Part shown: in pieces, positions 1 to 8,942 of the stretch | How positions within the stretch are numbered: the stretch's first letter is position 1 | How the letters are laid out: each line of letters begins with the position of its first letter | Assembly (NCBI RefSeq): GCF_050946515.1 | Contig: NZ_JBMNUX010000008.1 | Coordinates: 43,136 to 107,135 of the forward strand | Origin: Tractidigestivibacter sp050946515 | GTDB lineage: Bacteria > Actinomycetota > Coriobacteriia > Coriobacteriales > Atopobiaceae | Length of the DNA: 64,000 nt | Reading direction: 5' to 3' | Notes under the pieces: model-generated | Database searches by the model: none | The model's input: the letters and a program-made list of their open reading frames with translations, nothing else | What the model was told of the DNA's origin: nothing | Translations under genes and position numbers: made by a program

Positions 1-120
1 AACGTTCTTGACCGTCTTGCCGAGGGCAGAGCCAAGCTTCGGAAGGTTCTTGGGCCCAAAGATGATGAGCACTACGATAACGATGATAAGCAGCTCGGGA
101 ACGCCAAGTCCAAGAAACAA
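1..120 (-). CDS. tatA: Twin-arginine translocase subunit TatA (N-terminal part)
   Basis: Forty codons are visible before the gene leaves the window. The product starts MFLGLGVPELLIIVIVVLII, one membrane helix, followed by the TatA hinge FGPKNLPKLGSALGK and the beginning of the amphipathic helix. TatA forms the pore of the Tat pathway that exports folded proteins carrying an RR signal. The start is a TTG with AGGAGG five bases upstream; no ATG fits the family's N-terminus. TatA and TatE cannot be told apart from this part. A plausible client in the same window is the RR-signal lipoprotein at 31559-32080. Confidence 0.9.
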   Translation of the reverse strand, partial: MFLGLGVPELLIIVIVVLIIFGPKNLPKLGSALGKTVKNV

Positions 121-275
121 TTTGTCCTCCTAGTAATCATGTGAAGGGGCACCTTACCAAGACATCTGATGCCGCATCCGCTAGTATAGCCGAGGATGTT
201 TCGAACTCACAATATTAACCGTGCGACTTTTGGGAAGACTGTTCAAAACAGTTAGATTTTTCAGGGATTCGTTGT

Positions 276-1091
276 ATGCCGAGCTGGCTCATTGCCGTCA
301 TCATCATTTCTTGGGTGCTCTTTGACTTTGTCCTCGCGATGCCTGTCTTATTGCGGCGCCGCGGGGTTGAGATGACGCACACCAAGTTCGGGATTGCCCT
401 GGTATTTGACTCTGCAGACGCCGATGAGACCCCGGTACGGCTTCTCAACGTAAACGGCACGTTCCAGAGTGTCTGCTATCTGCCCGACGACCTTCATTTT
501 GAGCTTGCCTGCACCTATCACCGCGCGATGGCCGAGGTTACCTACGAGCTCCCCGAGGCAAGGCGCGCCATGGTGATTGGCGGAGGCGGCTATTCGCTTC
601 CTAAATGGCTCGTCGCTCATCGTCCCAAGCTTCACGTAGATGTTGTGGAGGCGGACCCACGCATCACGGTCATTGCGCGCGAGAGCTTCTTTTTGGACGA
701 GCTCATCGAGAAGTACGGCGAGGATCGCATCTCTCTTATTACCGATGACGGGTGGAAGGTGCTGCGCGAGGCGGAGGAGCCCTACGACATCATCGTGAAC
801 GACGCGTTCTCGGGCAACAAGCCGCTGGGCCAGCTTGAGACAGACGAGGGGGCGCGGCTGGTGCACGACAAACTTACTCCGGACGGCGTTTACCTCGCAA
901 ACGTGCGCTGCGCCTTGGAGGGCAGGAAGTCAAAGACGCTTCACGAGGTCGAGGATGCCTTTGGCGCGGTCTTCAAGCACGTCGCATACGTTCCCGAGCG
1001 GCCGGAAGTGCCCGAGAAGCCCGGCAACAATGCCCTCATCGTCTCCGACTCCGACATCTGGCTTCCCGACGAGGCCGTCGTCGTCAAGTAG
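276..1091 (+). CDS. Spermidine-synthase-fold SAM-dependent methyltransferase-like protein
   Basis: 271 residues. The core shows the class I SAM-binding glycine motif MVIGGGGYSLPKW (around residue 100), then the acidic residue after strand 2 (DVVEADPRI), and a YDIIVNDAFSG motif typical of polyamine-synthase-like proteins. The family includes spermidine synthases and many uncharacterised relatives; residues for a polyamine substrate cannot be confirmed. The first 20 residues form a hydrophobic segment, possibly a membrane anchor. If translation starts at the internal ATG at 372 (MTHTKFG) this anchor is lost; the upstream start has only a weak AGGGA site. It lies divergent from tatA. Confidence 0.75.
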   Translation: MPSWLIAVIIISWVLFDFVLAMPVLLRRRGVEMTHTKFGIALVFDSADADETPVRLLNVNGTFQSVCYLPDDLHFELACTYHRAMAEVTYELPEARRAMVIGGGGYSLPKWLVAHRPKLHVDVVEADPRITVIARESFFLDELIEKYGEDRISLITDDGWKVLREAEEPYDIIVNDAFSGNKPLGQLETDEGARLVHDKLTPDGVYLANVRCALEGRKSKTLHEVEDAFGAVFKHVAYVPERPEVPEKPGNNALIVSDSDIWLPDEAVVVK

Positions 1092-1800
1092 CTAGGCGGC
1101 ATGACCCGCACAACGCGCAGCGTACATCCCGGAATCCCCACACAGCTTCCCTCTTGCCAGGTTGCGCGACTTCTGCGGCATCAGAGGCCGCAGAAGTTGG
1201 CAACTCTCGTTAGCTCTCGTTGTGTGGGACCCGCGCAGAACCGACCTCGCCCATCGTGCGGGGGTGGGGGGCGTTCCCGCAGGTCGCGAAGCGCATCGTG
1301 CGGGGGCTCGCGGACCGCGCCGAATGACCGTCCCATTGTGTGGGACTGCCGCCCCCAATTCTTCTCCGTTGTGCGGGGCTGCGGCGGGAACGCGCAGGTA
1401 AGCGGACCCGTCATGTGGGTCGGTCGAGCTTGGGAGCCGCGCGACTCCCACACAACAGAGGGAGCCTGTCCGTCGTGTGGGGCTTCTCCGGGCGGCTCGG
1501 ATAATCCGGTGGCGCACTGTGGGAGCGGCTTGCTGGGACTCCCGCGACAAGCCGCGCGGCAGGCTCCAAGAAGCAGGGAGGCAGCAGGCAGTGGGGCTGG
1601 ACGAGAAGGGCGCTCCGCACTGAAGGCACCTTCGATTCTTTTGCAGCCCCACACGACGGGCCGCTGCCAGGCTACGCGACCTCCGCGGCATCAGAAGTCG
1701 CGCAACCTAGCAGCCGGAGCGCGGCAGGCGCCATGCGGCATCAGAGGTCGCGCAGCTTGGCTCCCAAGGGCTTCCGATAGGTCTTGACGCCAAGCGGCCA
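1092..1800. repeat. Intergenic repeat region, two hairpin-forming repeat families
   Basis: No convincing gene lies here; open frames on both strands run through repeats. Family A is a 12-15 bp GTTGTGTGGGACT-like unit seen about eight times in both orientations (near 1218, 1335, 1366, 1408, 1470; inverted near 1444 and 1645). Family B, GCGGCATCAGAGGTCGCGCA, occurs near 1170, 1683 and 1735. The first B copy contains a perfect 10-bp hairpin (CTTCTGCGGC at 1170-1179 against 1187-1196). The remainder, 1801-2056, is AT-richer and presumably holds the promoter of the NUDIX gene. Confidence 0.7.
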
Positions 1801-2056
1801 CAGGATGGCGGTAAATGAAACATTTATCTATTTCAAGCCCAACGGAATGTGCTTAGCTCCTGTTCATAAACTGTATAACGCCAGTTAATCGAGGTATCTT
1901 TCTGTATCAACATTATTCTTTTAACTTAATACGTCTCTGTTTACGTGCAATTTGCAGGCATCAGTAACAGTTGCGTCGGCCCTTTTCTTGCGTCACCATG
2001 TGCATCGTGTTTACGTTTGGGCGCAAGCACCTCACAACATCGATGGAGGCATTGCC

Positions 2057-2677
2057 ATGGCAGAGCCACTTGTTGACAAAAACGGACTGACGGAAGAAGA
2101 GTTTCTCGCCCAGTACAGTCCCAAGAACTACCCTCGCCCCTCGCTAACGGCTGACAATTGCGTATTCCGCCGCACCGACGCCGGCGGGCTGGAGCTTTTG
2201 CTGGTCAAGCGCGGCGGGCACCCGTACTTGGGGCGCTGGGCACTTCCCGGCGGCTTTGTGAACCCAAAGGAGACCGCCGAAGAGGCGTCGGCGCGCGAGC
2301 TTGTGGAAGAGACGGGCGTCGAGGGGCTCGCGCTTGAGCGCATTGGCCTCTATAGCGACCCCAATCGCGACCCTCGAGGCTGGACCGTCTCGATGGCCTT
2401 TGTCGCGCTCGACAACCACGGCGCCATCGCGCGCGCAGGCGACGACGCGGCGGCAACGGGCTGGTTCGCCGTCAACGCAACCAAGACCGCCGGTGGTGGC
2501 GCAGACCACGTAAAGCTGACCTGCACGAACGGCAACACGACGTTGACCAGCGAGTTTGACGTTGCGACCGGCGCCGTCACAGGCACTCCTCGCGCGACGA
2601 ACGTCAAGGGCACGGGCTTTGCCTTTGACCACGCACAGATCGTGGCCGACGCATACCTGCTCGTCACCAAAGACTAG
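2057..2677 (+). CDS. NUDIX hydrolase
   Basis: 206 residues. The Nudix box is complete: GGFVNPKETAEEASARELVE followed by ETGV (GX5EX7REUXEEXGU), around residues 73-95. Such enzymes cleave nucleoside diphosphates linked to another moiety; the preceding segment LLLVKRGGHPYLGRWALPGG resembles ADP-ribose/NADH-type Nudix proteins of the NrtR/ADPRase group, but no DNA-binding winged helix is evident at the C-terminus. The ATG at 2057 has GGAGG seven bases upstream and is preferred to an in-frame ATG at 1952. The next gene follows after 9 bp, so the two are probably co-transcribed. Confidence 0.85.
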   Translation: MAEPLVDKNGLTEEEFLAQYSPKNYPRPSLTADNCVFRRTDAGGLELLLVKRGGHPYLGRWALPGGFVNPKETAEEASARELVEETGVEGLALERIGLYSDPNRDPRGWTVSMAFVALDNHGAIARAGDDAAATGWFAVNATKTAGGGADHVKLTCTNGNTTLTSEFDVATGAVTGTPRATNVKGTGFAFDHAQIVADAYLLVTKD

Positions 2678-2686
2678 GAGAAACCC

Positions 2687-3235
2687 ATGGCGGACAAGTC
2701 GAAGGCCGAGAAGGACACGGACGCGGGCGAGAAGAAGTACCACACCGGCAACGAGCGCATGGACTCCACGACGCAGACGCTGCTTGTTATCGTGGTCACC
2801 GCGATTGTCATCTTTTTGGTGTGGACCCTTCAGGGCATATTCCACATGGACACCCTGCATGGCGTCATCATAGGCACCATCATCGTGGTAGTCGCGGGCT
2901 TCTTGATGACCTGGATCTTGATCAGGTACCGCAAGCATCAGATAGCAATCGACGGCAAGTCGACGTGCGACCCCATCCTCAATCGCTTTGCGAAGAACCA
3001 CAACGCCACAAAGCTCCTCGCGGAGTATGACGAGTGGCGCAAGGGCAACCACGACCCCCAGCTCGTGTACGTCTTTACGAAGGCGACCGTGGACGCGCTC
3101 CTCGACACGCACCACTACAAGCAGGCACGCCGACAGCTGAAGCTGATGGCCGAGATGCCCTCCTCTCCTCGGGCAAAGGCGGAGTTCGAGCAGTATCGGC
3201 AGAAATGCCAGCAGCGCATGTCAAGCGGCAAGTAA
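2687..3235 (+). CDS. Small membrane protein of unknown function
   Basis: 182 residues, no family recognised. A charged N-terminus of about 28 residues is followed by two membrane helices (TLLVIVVTAIVIFLVWTLQG and VIIGTIIVVVAGFLMTWILI) and a soluble C-terminal domain of about 100 residues rich in charged and helical segments (HHYKQARRQLKLMAEM). The layout suggests an inner-membrane protein with a cytoplasmic helical tail. It follows the NUDIX gene by 9 bp with GGAGAAAC before its ATG, so the two are likely translated from one message; no functional link is known. Confidence 0.6.
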   Translation: MADKSKAEKDTDAGEKKYHTGNERMDSTTQTLLVIVVTAIVIFLVWTLQGIFHMDTLHGVIIGTIIVVVAGFLMTWILIRYRKHQIAIDGKSTCDPILNRFAKNHNATKLLAEYDEWRKGNHDPQLVYVFTKATVDALLDTHHYKQARRQLKLMAEMPSSPRAKAEFEQYRQKCQQRMSSGK

Positions 3236-3341
3236 GCGCGCTGGCAGCAGCAGAGCTACCGTAGCGGCACCCGGCAGGCTTGGTTAACAGTTGTCGAAGG
3301 GCGAGTCGCGGCATGCGGCTCGCACTTTTGCATGAACTAGC

Positions 3342-4748
3342 ATGGCAAGCATGAGAAGCTTAAAAGAACTTGCACGCGAGCACGCACGCCAAACTCCCGA
3401 AGAGAAGTACCGTCAGATGACCGAGGCGCCTGTCGCCCCGCTCATCAGGTCTCTTGCCGCGCCGTCCATCGTCGCGAACCTCGTCACGGCCATCTACAAC
3501 ATCTCTGACATGTTCTTCGTGGGCATGCTCGGCACCTCGGCGGCGGGCGCCATAGGCGTTGCCTTTGTGGCCATGACCGCCATCCAAGCCGTCGGCTTCT
3601 ACTTTGGCCAAGGCGTGGGCAACGCGGTCTCTCGCCATCTTGGCGCCCGCGAGGTCGAGCAAGCAAAGAGGTTCGTGTCGGTTGGGCTCGCGATAACGAT
3701 GCTTGCCGGCGTGGTCATTGCCGTTGTCGGCAACATCCTGATAGAGCCCATCTGCGTCATTGGCGGAGCAACTCCCACAATCTTGCCGTATGCGGAAACG
3801 TTCATCGGCATCATTTTTGTCGGCGCGCCCTTCATGGCGGCAAGCCTGCTCTTAAACCTCATCCTGCGCTTTGAGGGCGAGGCTTTCTTCTCGATGTTTG
3901 CCATGATTGCAGGCAACGTCTTGAACATCTGCCTGACTCCCCTTTTGATGTTTGCCTTCAACATGGGGATTGCCGGAAGCTCGATTTCCACCGTTGTGAG
4001 TCAGCTATTGAGCTTCTGCCTTTTGTTTGCGGAGATCCAGCGCTTGAGCCCTACCCCCGTGTCCCGCAAGAGCATCCGCCCTACGAAGTCAATCATGCGC
4101 GAAATCAACAATGGCGGCATTCCGTCGTTTGTGCGCCAAATCATGCTCGCCGTCTCGACGACGCTTCTCAACAACGCTGCCGGTCCCTATGGCGACGCCG
4201 CCGTTGCTGCCATGGCCGTGGTGCAGCGAGCCACGAGCTTTGCCAACTACATCCAAATTGGGTTTGGGCAGGGCTTCCAGCCTGTTTGTGGCTTCAACAT
4301 CGGCGCGAAGAACTACCGCCGCGTTCGCGAGGGATTTTTCTACAGCATGAAGGTCTCGACGGCAATTGTGCTTGTGATAGGAATCTTTACCTCGGTGCTT
4401 GCGCCGCAAGTCATCTGGCTCTTTCGCGCTGACCCCGAAGTCGTGGCCGACGGCACGCTGACCTTGCGCCTGACGAGCTTCACGATTGCGTTCACGGGCG
4501 ATGCGCTGATTGCAAACTTTGCCCTTCAGACATCGGGCCACATGTGGCTGGCAACAATTCTTGGCGCCTGCCGCCTGGGCCTTGTGCTGGGACCTGTTGT
4601 GGTCCTGCTCTCCTCGCGCTTGGGCTTCTTTGGCGTGCAGATTGCGCAGCCCGTCTCCGACGTGATCACCGGCATCATCGCCGTCCCAATGGTCGTCTGG
4701 CTTTTGCGCGACTACGCCCGCCTTGAGAAGGAACAGCAAGAGGCCTAA
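3342..4748 (+). CDS. MATE family multidrug efflux transporter
   Basis: 468 residues with about twelve hydrophobic segments and the internal two-fold pattern of MATE carriers. The N-terminal signature PVAPLIRSLAAPSIVANLVT and later GFGQGFQPVCGFNIGAKNYR are typical of the DinF/NorM-like branch common in Firmicutes and Coriobacteriia. MATE proteins export cationic drugs, dyes or metabolites using a Na+ or H+ gradient; the substrate cannot be read from the sequence. It converges with the TetR gene at 4764 (15-bp gap). A second, different MATE gene lies at 22048. Confidence 0.9.
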   Translation: MASMRSLKELAREHARQTPEEKYRQMTEAPVAPLIRSLAAPSIVANLVTAIYNISDMFFVGMLGTSAAGAIGVAFVAMTAIQAVGFYFGQGVGNAVSRHLGAREVEQAKRFVSVGLAITMLAGVVIAVVGNILIEPICVIGGATPTILPYAETFIGIIFVGAPFMAASLLLNLILRFEGEAFFSMFAMIAGNVLNICLTPLLMFAFNMGIAGSSISTVVSQLLSFCLLFAEIQRLSPTPVSRKSIRPTKSIMREINNGGIPSFVRQIMLAVSTTLLNNAAGPYGDAAVAAMAVVQRATSFANYIQIGFGQGFQPVCGFNIGAKNYRRVREGFFYSMKVSTAIVLVIGIFTSVLAPQVIWLFRADPEVVADGTLTLRLTSFTIAFTGDALIANFALQTSGHMWLATILGACRLGLVLGPVVVLLSSRLGFFGVQIAQPVSDVITGIIAVPMVVWLLRDYARLEKEQQEA

Positions 4749-4763
4749 GGCGAGAACGCGCCA

Positions 4764-5348
4764 TCAGTCCTGAAAGACTTGCTCGTAGATGCCCACGACC
4801 TCCTGCACCGAGCGGGCATACTCTGCGGGACGCAGAGGGCGCTTGACTTCCTTTGCGTAGGTTGGATAGTCAAACAGGATCATCGAGAGCACCCAGGCCT
4901 CCGTCTCGACGTCCTCCGAGATAAGACCCTCGTCGGCGTAGGGCTGAAGCAGGCTCGCAATCAGGCGGCGCACCCGGTCGCGAACCGGGATGCGATCCAC
5001 CTCGACGTCGCGAAGCAAGATGAGGCCGCCAACCACTTCGTTCAGCCGCTTCGTATTCGAGCTGTCGAGCGCCTTTGAGTGCGTGCCGATGCGCGCGGCA
5101 AAGCGCTGGCGCAACAGCTGGTCCATCTCGGTCAGGAGCTCGGAGGCCGTGCGCGAGGCAAGGTCGTACTTGTCTTGGTAGTAGCGATAGAAGGTGCCCT
5201 TGTTCACAAGCGCCGCATCGCAGATTTGGCTTACGCTGAGCTTGCCGAGCGAATTTGTTTGCATAAGCTCGAGCAGGGCGTTCTCGATGCAGTGGCGCGT
5301 GCGGATAACGCGCAGGTCAGTATGGACTTCGTCCTTCTCGTCCTTCAT
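4764..5348 (-). CDS. TetR/AcrR family transcriptional regulator
   Basis: 194 residues. The N-terminal HTH reads ALLELMQTNSLGKLSVSQICDAALVNKGTFYRYYQDKYDL, a typical TetR_N domain (residues about 22-65); the C-terminal helical ligand domain is unassigned. The gene is divergent from the radical SAM gene at 5518 and convergent with the MATE gene ending at 4748, so either could be a target, the divergent one being more usual. The 170-bp shared promoter region is AT-rich. Confidence 0.85.
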   Translation of the reverse strand: MKDEKDEVHTDLRVIRTRHCIENALLELMQTNSLGKLSVSQICDAALVNKGTFYRYYQDKYDLASRTASELLTEMDQLLRQRFAARIGTHSKALDSSNTKRLNEVVGGLILLRDVEVDRIPVRDRVRRLIASLLQPYADEGLISEDVETEAWVLSMILFDYPTYAKEVKRPLRPAEYARSVQEVVGIYEQVFQD

Positions 5349-5517
5349 GGTTGCCTCATTTTTCCAAAAATGGAACTATCAGTATGTTTTGCGACAAAGT
5401 GTATGCATATCTTATCAAATCATGTCGCTTTTGCTCATTGTGAGAAAAACTGAACATGAGAAGATTCTCTCTGAGAAAATATGCACGCTTATTCTTAGCG
5501 GCAAAGGGAGGAAACCT

Positions 5518-6984
5518 ATGCAGTCCAAGCTAGTCCATGCGGCAGAGCGCAAGGCGTTCTCGGCCGTCATAGACCAAATCATCAAGGCGGGATCAGGCGA
5601 GGATCGCGAGAAGAACATCGACCATTTGGTAGACATGGCCACCAAGCTTTTGAAGGATTCCGTGCCCGGCGCGGCAAAGGGCATGCGCACGGCGCTCTAC
5701 CCCGGATCCAAGTGGGAGCAGTGGATCTTCCGCGTCATCGACGAGACCGACCCCAACGTCCTCAAGACCGCCGTGCTGAACGGCGCCTACGAGGCCGCCT
5801 TCCGCGGCTACCGCGACACCATCGCCAACGCCGAGGAGCACCAGTGCAACGTTCCTTGGATCGTCATCTTTGACCCCACGAGCGCCTGCAACAAGCACTG
5901 CGTGGGCTGCTGGGCGGCCGACTACGAGAAGACGCTCAACCTCACCTACGACGAGATGGACAGCCTGGTGACCCAGGCCAAGGCCCTCGGCACGCACCTC
6001 TTCATGCTCACGGGCGGCGAGCCGCTCGTGCGCAAGAAGGACGTCCTGCGCCTTGCCGAGAAGCACAACGACTGCCTCTTCAACATCTTCACGAACGCGT
6101 CGCTCATTGACCAGCCGTTCTGCGACGAGGTCAAGCGCCTGGGCAACCTGGTGTTCTCGGTGTCGCTCGAGGGCTCCGAGCAGTCCAACGACGCCCGTCG
6201 CGGCGACGGCTCCTACGACGAGGTCATGGCCGCCTTCGACCTCATGCACAAGAACGGCCTGCTCTATGGCACGTCTACCGCATACACGCGCCTGAACACC
6301 GAGGTCGTCACCTCTGACGAGTACTTCGACAAGATCATCGAGAAGGGCTGCCGCTGGGCGTGGTACTTCCACTACATGCCCGTCGGCGAGGGCGCGAACG
6401 CCGACCTCATGCCCACGATCGAGCAGCGCGAGTACATGATCGACCGCATCCGCACCGTCCGCGGCTACGAGGGCGGCAAGCCCATCTTCGCGATGGACTT
6501 CCAGAACGACGGCGAGTACGTCGGCGGCTGCATCGCCGGCGGCCGCATCTTCTGCCACGTGAACGCCCGCGGGGACGTGGAGCCGTGCGTCTTCATCCAC
6601 TACTCCAACGCCAACATCAAGGAGATGAGCTGGGAGGAGTGCCTGCACCAGCCCATCTTCCAGGCCTACCGCGAGAACTACCCGTGGAACAAGAACATGC
6701 TGCGCCCCTGCCCGATGCTCGAGAACCCCGGCATCCTGCCGCGCATCGTCCACGAGGCCAACGCAAAGTCCACCGAGTACGTCGCCCCGGAGGACGTGGA
6801 CCATCTTTGCTCCCGCACCGCGCCGTATGCGCGCGCTTGGCAGCCCGTCGGCGACCGTATCTGGCTCGAGCAGCACCCCACTGGCGTCAAGGAGTACGGC
6901 AACGACGTCTCCGGCAAGAGCGCCAAGGAGCGCGCCGAGCGCATCGAGGCCGACGACAAGAAGAACGCCGCCGTTCTCGACTAG
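5518..6984 (+). CDS. Radical SAM/SPASM-domain protein
   Basis: 488 residues. A helical N-terminal region of about 110 residues precedes the radical SAM motif CNKHCVGC (Cys124, Cys128, Cys131), the LTGGEP motif and later barrel strands. The C-terminus has further cysteines in GGCIAGG, FCHVNARGDVEPC and RPCPM, as expected for an auxiliary SPASM-type Fe-S cluster. Relatives of this MoaA/PqqE/NifB-like group modify peptides or cofactors, but no precursor peptide was seen next to it. The start at 5518 has GGGAGG six bases upstream; the open frame extends further upstream without signals. It ends at a strong terminator and is divergent from a TetR gene. Confidence 0.8.
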   Translation: MQSKLVHAAERKAFSAVIDQIIKAGSGEDREKNIDHLVDMATKLLKDSVPGAAKGMRTALYPGSKWEQWIFRVIDETDPNVLKTAVLNGAYEAAFRGYRDTIANAEEHQCNVPWIVIFDPTSACNKHCVGCWAADYEKTLNLTYDEMDSLVTQAKALGTHLFMLTGGEPLVRKKDVLRLAEKHNDCLFNIFTNASLIDQPFCDEVKRLGNLVFSVSLEGSEQSNDARRGDGSYDEVMAAFDLMHKNGLLYGTSTAYTRLNTEVVTSDEYFDKIIEKGCRWAWYFHYMPVGEGANADLMPTIEQREYMIDRIRTVRGYEGGKPIFAMDFQNDGEYVGGCIAGGRIFCHVNARGDVEPCVFIHYSNANIKEMSWEECLHQPIFQAYRENYPWNKNMLRPCPMLENPGILPRIVHEANAKSTEYVAPEDVDHLCSRTAPYARAWQPVGDRIWLEQHPTGVKEYGNDVSGKSAKERAERIEADDKKNAAVLD

Positions 6985-7019
6985 CAGAAAAAAGCACGTT
7001 ACATCGCAAGTGACTTTGG

Positions 7020-7050
7020 GCGACCCGCCGCACAGCGGGTCGCCTTTTTT
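7020..7050 (+). terminator. Rho-independent terminator of the radical SAM gene
   Basis: A perfect 9-bp stem GCGACCCGC / GCGGGTCGC (7020-7028 and 7035-7043) with a 6-base loop is followed by CTTTTTT. It lies 36 bp after the stop codon at 6984. Confidence 0.9.
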
Positions 7051-7212
7051 GGCGGCATACCCCTGGGCTGGGGGAGCTCACCCCAGACGAGATGTTCCGC
7101 TCCAAGATTGCGGCGGCCTTCCCACCGCCGACCGAACATGTCCTGCTGGTTTTATGCCGTTGGGCGGTGAGGCCATTTGTGTCCGCCGACTGGTCCATCA
7201 TGTATGTCGACT

Positions 7213-7226
7213 AGAACATACGTTTG
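7213..7226 (+). promoter_or_regulatory. LexA-type SOS box upstream of the Y-family polymerase
   Basis: AGAACATACGTTTG fits the Gram-positive SOS operator CGAACRNRYGTTYG at all but the first base. It lies 17 bp before the ATG at 7244, close to the AGGAGG-like site, a position where LexA binding would block transcription or initiation. The sequence between 7051 and 7212 contains no other feature I can name. Confidence 0.7.
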
Positions 7227-7243
7227 GTTTTTGGGAGGCAGCC

Positions 7244-8545
7244 ATGGGACAGGGGGACGCGCGTCCGCACGACGCGGCGGACATCGGGCACTACCTGTGC
7301 ATTGACATGAAGTCGTTCTACGCAAGCGTGGAGTGCGTCGACCGCGGGCTCGACCCCCTGACGGCAGACCTCGTGGTGGCAGACCCCACCCGCGGCGACG
7401 GAACGCTGTGCCTGGCCGTCTCGCCGCACCTCAAGGCTCAGGGCGTCTCGGGGCGTGCCCGCGTGTACCAGATCCCCAGCCGGCTCACCTACACCAAGGC
7501 CATGCCGCGCATGCGCCGCTACATGGAGGCCTCGGCAGACGTGTACCAAACATACCTGCGGTGGGTCTCGGCGCAAGACGTTCATGCCTACTCGTGCGAC
7601 GAGGCGTTCTTGGACGTTGGCCCCTACCTGCGCTACTACGGCTGCAGCGCAGAGGAGCTTGCCGGGCGTATCATCGCGGACGTGCACGAGCGGACCGGCC
7701 TGGTGGCGACGGCGGGCGTGGGCACCAACCTCTTTCTCTGCAAGGTTGCCTGCGACATCGTGGCAAAGCACGCGCCAAACTTCATCGGGCAGCTTGACGG
7801 GGCGTCCTTCAGGCGGCGCGTCTGGCACCACCGCCCCATCACGGACATCTGGGGCGTAGGGCCCGGCATCGCGCGACGGCTGCTCGCGCGCTTTGGCGTG
7901 CGCGACCTCGAGGGAGTCTGCCACATTCCTTGGGAAGACCTCCGCCGCGAGTTTGGCACCAACGCACGCCATCTGGCAGACCACGCGCGCGGCATAGAGA
8001 CAACAACGCTTGCGCAGATCAAGGAATACCAGCCCGCAACCAGCTCGATCAGCAACGGGCAGGTGCTGATGCGCGACTACGAAGAGGACGAGGCCCTGGT
8101 GGTTGCGCTCGAGATGCTCGACGAGAGCGCGCTCGAGCTCACGCGCCGGGGGATGCTTGCCTCAAGCGTCAGCGCATGGATGGCCTGGTCGCACGCGAAC
8201 GGCCGCAACGGGAGCGGCGTCGGCGGGCAGATAACGCTGCCCGAGCCCACAGACTCGCGCGACCAGCTTGCCCAAGCCGTCTCGTCAATCCTCAAGGCGC
8301 GCATGGGAAGCGGCCTCAAAGTGAGGCGCGTGGGCATAGGCCTTGGCGGCCTTGTGCCCGAGCGCGGCTCGCAGCCAACGCTCTTCTGCAACGAGGAGGC
8401 TCGCGAGAAGGACCGCCGACTTCAGCGTGCCGTGCTTGCGGCACGCGGGCGCTTTGGCAACACCGCCGTCATGCGCGGACGCTCGCTTACCCAAGCGGGC
8501 ACCGGCTTTGAGCGCAACCTGCAGATTGGAGGCCACCATGCCTAG
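7244..8545 (+). CDS. Y-family (translesion) DNA polymerase, UmuC/UvrX-like
   Basis: 433 residues. The catalytic acidic residues are in place: YLCIDMKSFYASVEC (Asp21, Glu30) and SCDEAFLDV (Asp119, Glu120). The thumb helix-hairpin-helix follows (DIWGVGPGIARRLLARFGV) and then the little-finger domain. Length and SYDE-like motif match the UvrX/UmuC branch found in Gram-positive bacteria and their mobile elements, which copies past DNA lesions. The start at 7244 has GGGAGG in front and an SOS box just upstream. The YolD-like gene overlaps the end by 8 bp, indicating translational coupling. Confidence 0.9.
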   Translation: MGQGDARPHDAADIGHYLCIDMKSFYASVECVDRGLDPLTADLVVADPTRGDGTLCLAVSPHLKAQGVSGRARVYQIPSRLTYTKAMPRMRRYMEASADVYQTYLRWVSAQDVHAYSCDEAFLDVGPYLRYYGCSAEELAGRIIADVHERTGLVATAGVGTNLFLCKVACDIVAKHAPNFIGQLDGASFRRRVWHHRPITDIWGVGPGIARRLLARFGVRDLEGVCHIPWEDLRREFGTNARHLADHARGIETTTLAQIKEYQPATSSISNGQVLMRDYEEDEALVVALEMLDESALELTRRGMLASSVSAWMAWSHANGRNGSGVGGQITLPEPTDSRDQLAQAVSSILKARMGSGLKVRRVGIGLGGLVPERGSQPTLFCNEEAREKDRRLQRAVLAARGRFGNTAVMRGRSLTQAGTGFERNLQIGGHHA

Positions 8546-8912
8546 GAGCTCGTTTGGAAACAGCGGTTTCGACCAGCGCGCCATTCGCTCTGACGGCCAC
8601 GCCGCCGCATCGGACGCGGCGCAGTTTGCGCCCTTTGCAGCGCTGAGGGGGCTGTCGGAGCTTCTGGACGAGCGCACGCAGGACAACCAGGCCGAACCGC
8701 GCCACAGCCTGACCGAAGAGGAGGCTGCCGCAATGAGCGAGACAGTGCTCTCGCTTCGCCGCGGCGACGTCGTGCGCTGCCAAGTCTACGACGGGCGGCG
8801 CTACGTTGCCGTCTTGGGCACCGTCACGCGCATCGACCTCGTTGAGCGCGAGATTCGCATAGACGACAGGCCCGTGCGCTTGGATGACCTGCGCTGGATA
8901 GAGCGCGTCTAG
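8538..8912 (+). CDS. YolD-like protein, partner of the Y-family polymerase
   Basis: 124 residues. The segment AAQFAPFAALRGLSELLDER matches the start of YolD-like proteins, which usually sit beside UvrX-type polymerases, and the end is a small beta domain (GTVTRIDLVEREIRIDDRPV, RLDDLRWIERV). YolD proteins are thought to act with the polymerase like a UmuD-type partner; the exact role is not established. The ATG at 8538 lies inside the polymerase gene behind TTGGAGG. It is the second gene of the SOS-controlled unit. Confidence 0.8.
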   Translation: MPRSSFGNSGFDQRAIRSDGHAAASDAAQFAPFAALRGLSELLDERTQDNQAEPRHSLTEEEAAAMSETVLSLRRGDVVRCQVYDGRRYVAVLGTVTRIDLVEREIRIDDRPVRLDDLRWIERV

Positions 8913-8942
8913 CTCGCTTGCGGCAAAAAGCTGGGACGAGCG

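Noticed and set aside
1101..1787. Long open frames in both directions in the spacer after the first methyltransferase gene
   Set aside because: They run through the repeat units, have no start signals and give Arg/Gly/Ser-rich products with no family.
5593..6876. A 427-codon minus-strand open frame across the radical SAM gene
   Set aside because: Composition (Val, Ala, Asp, His rich) is typical of antisense shadows; the plus strand holds all Fe-S motifs.
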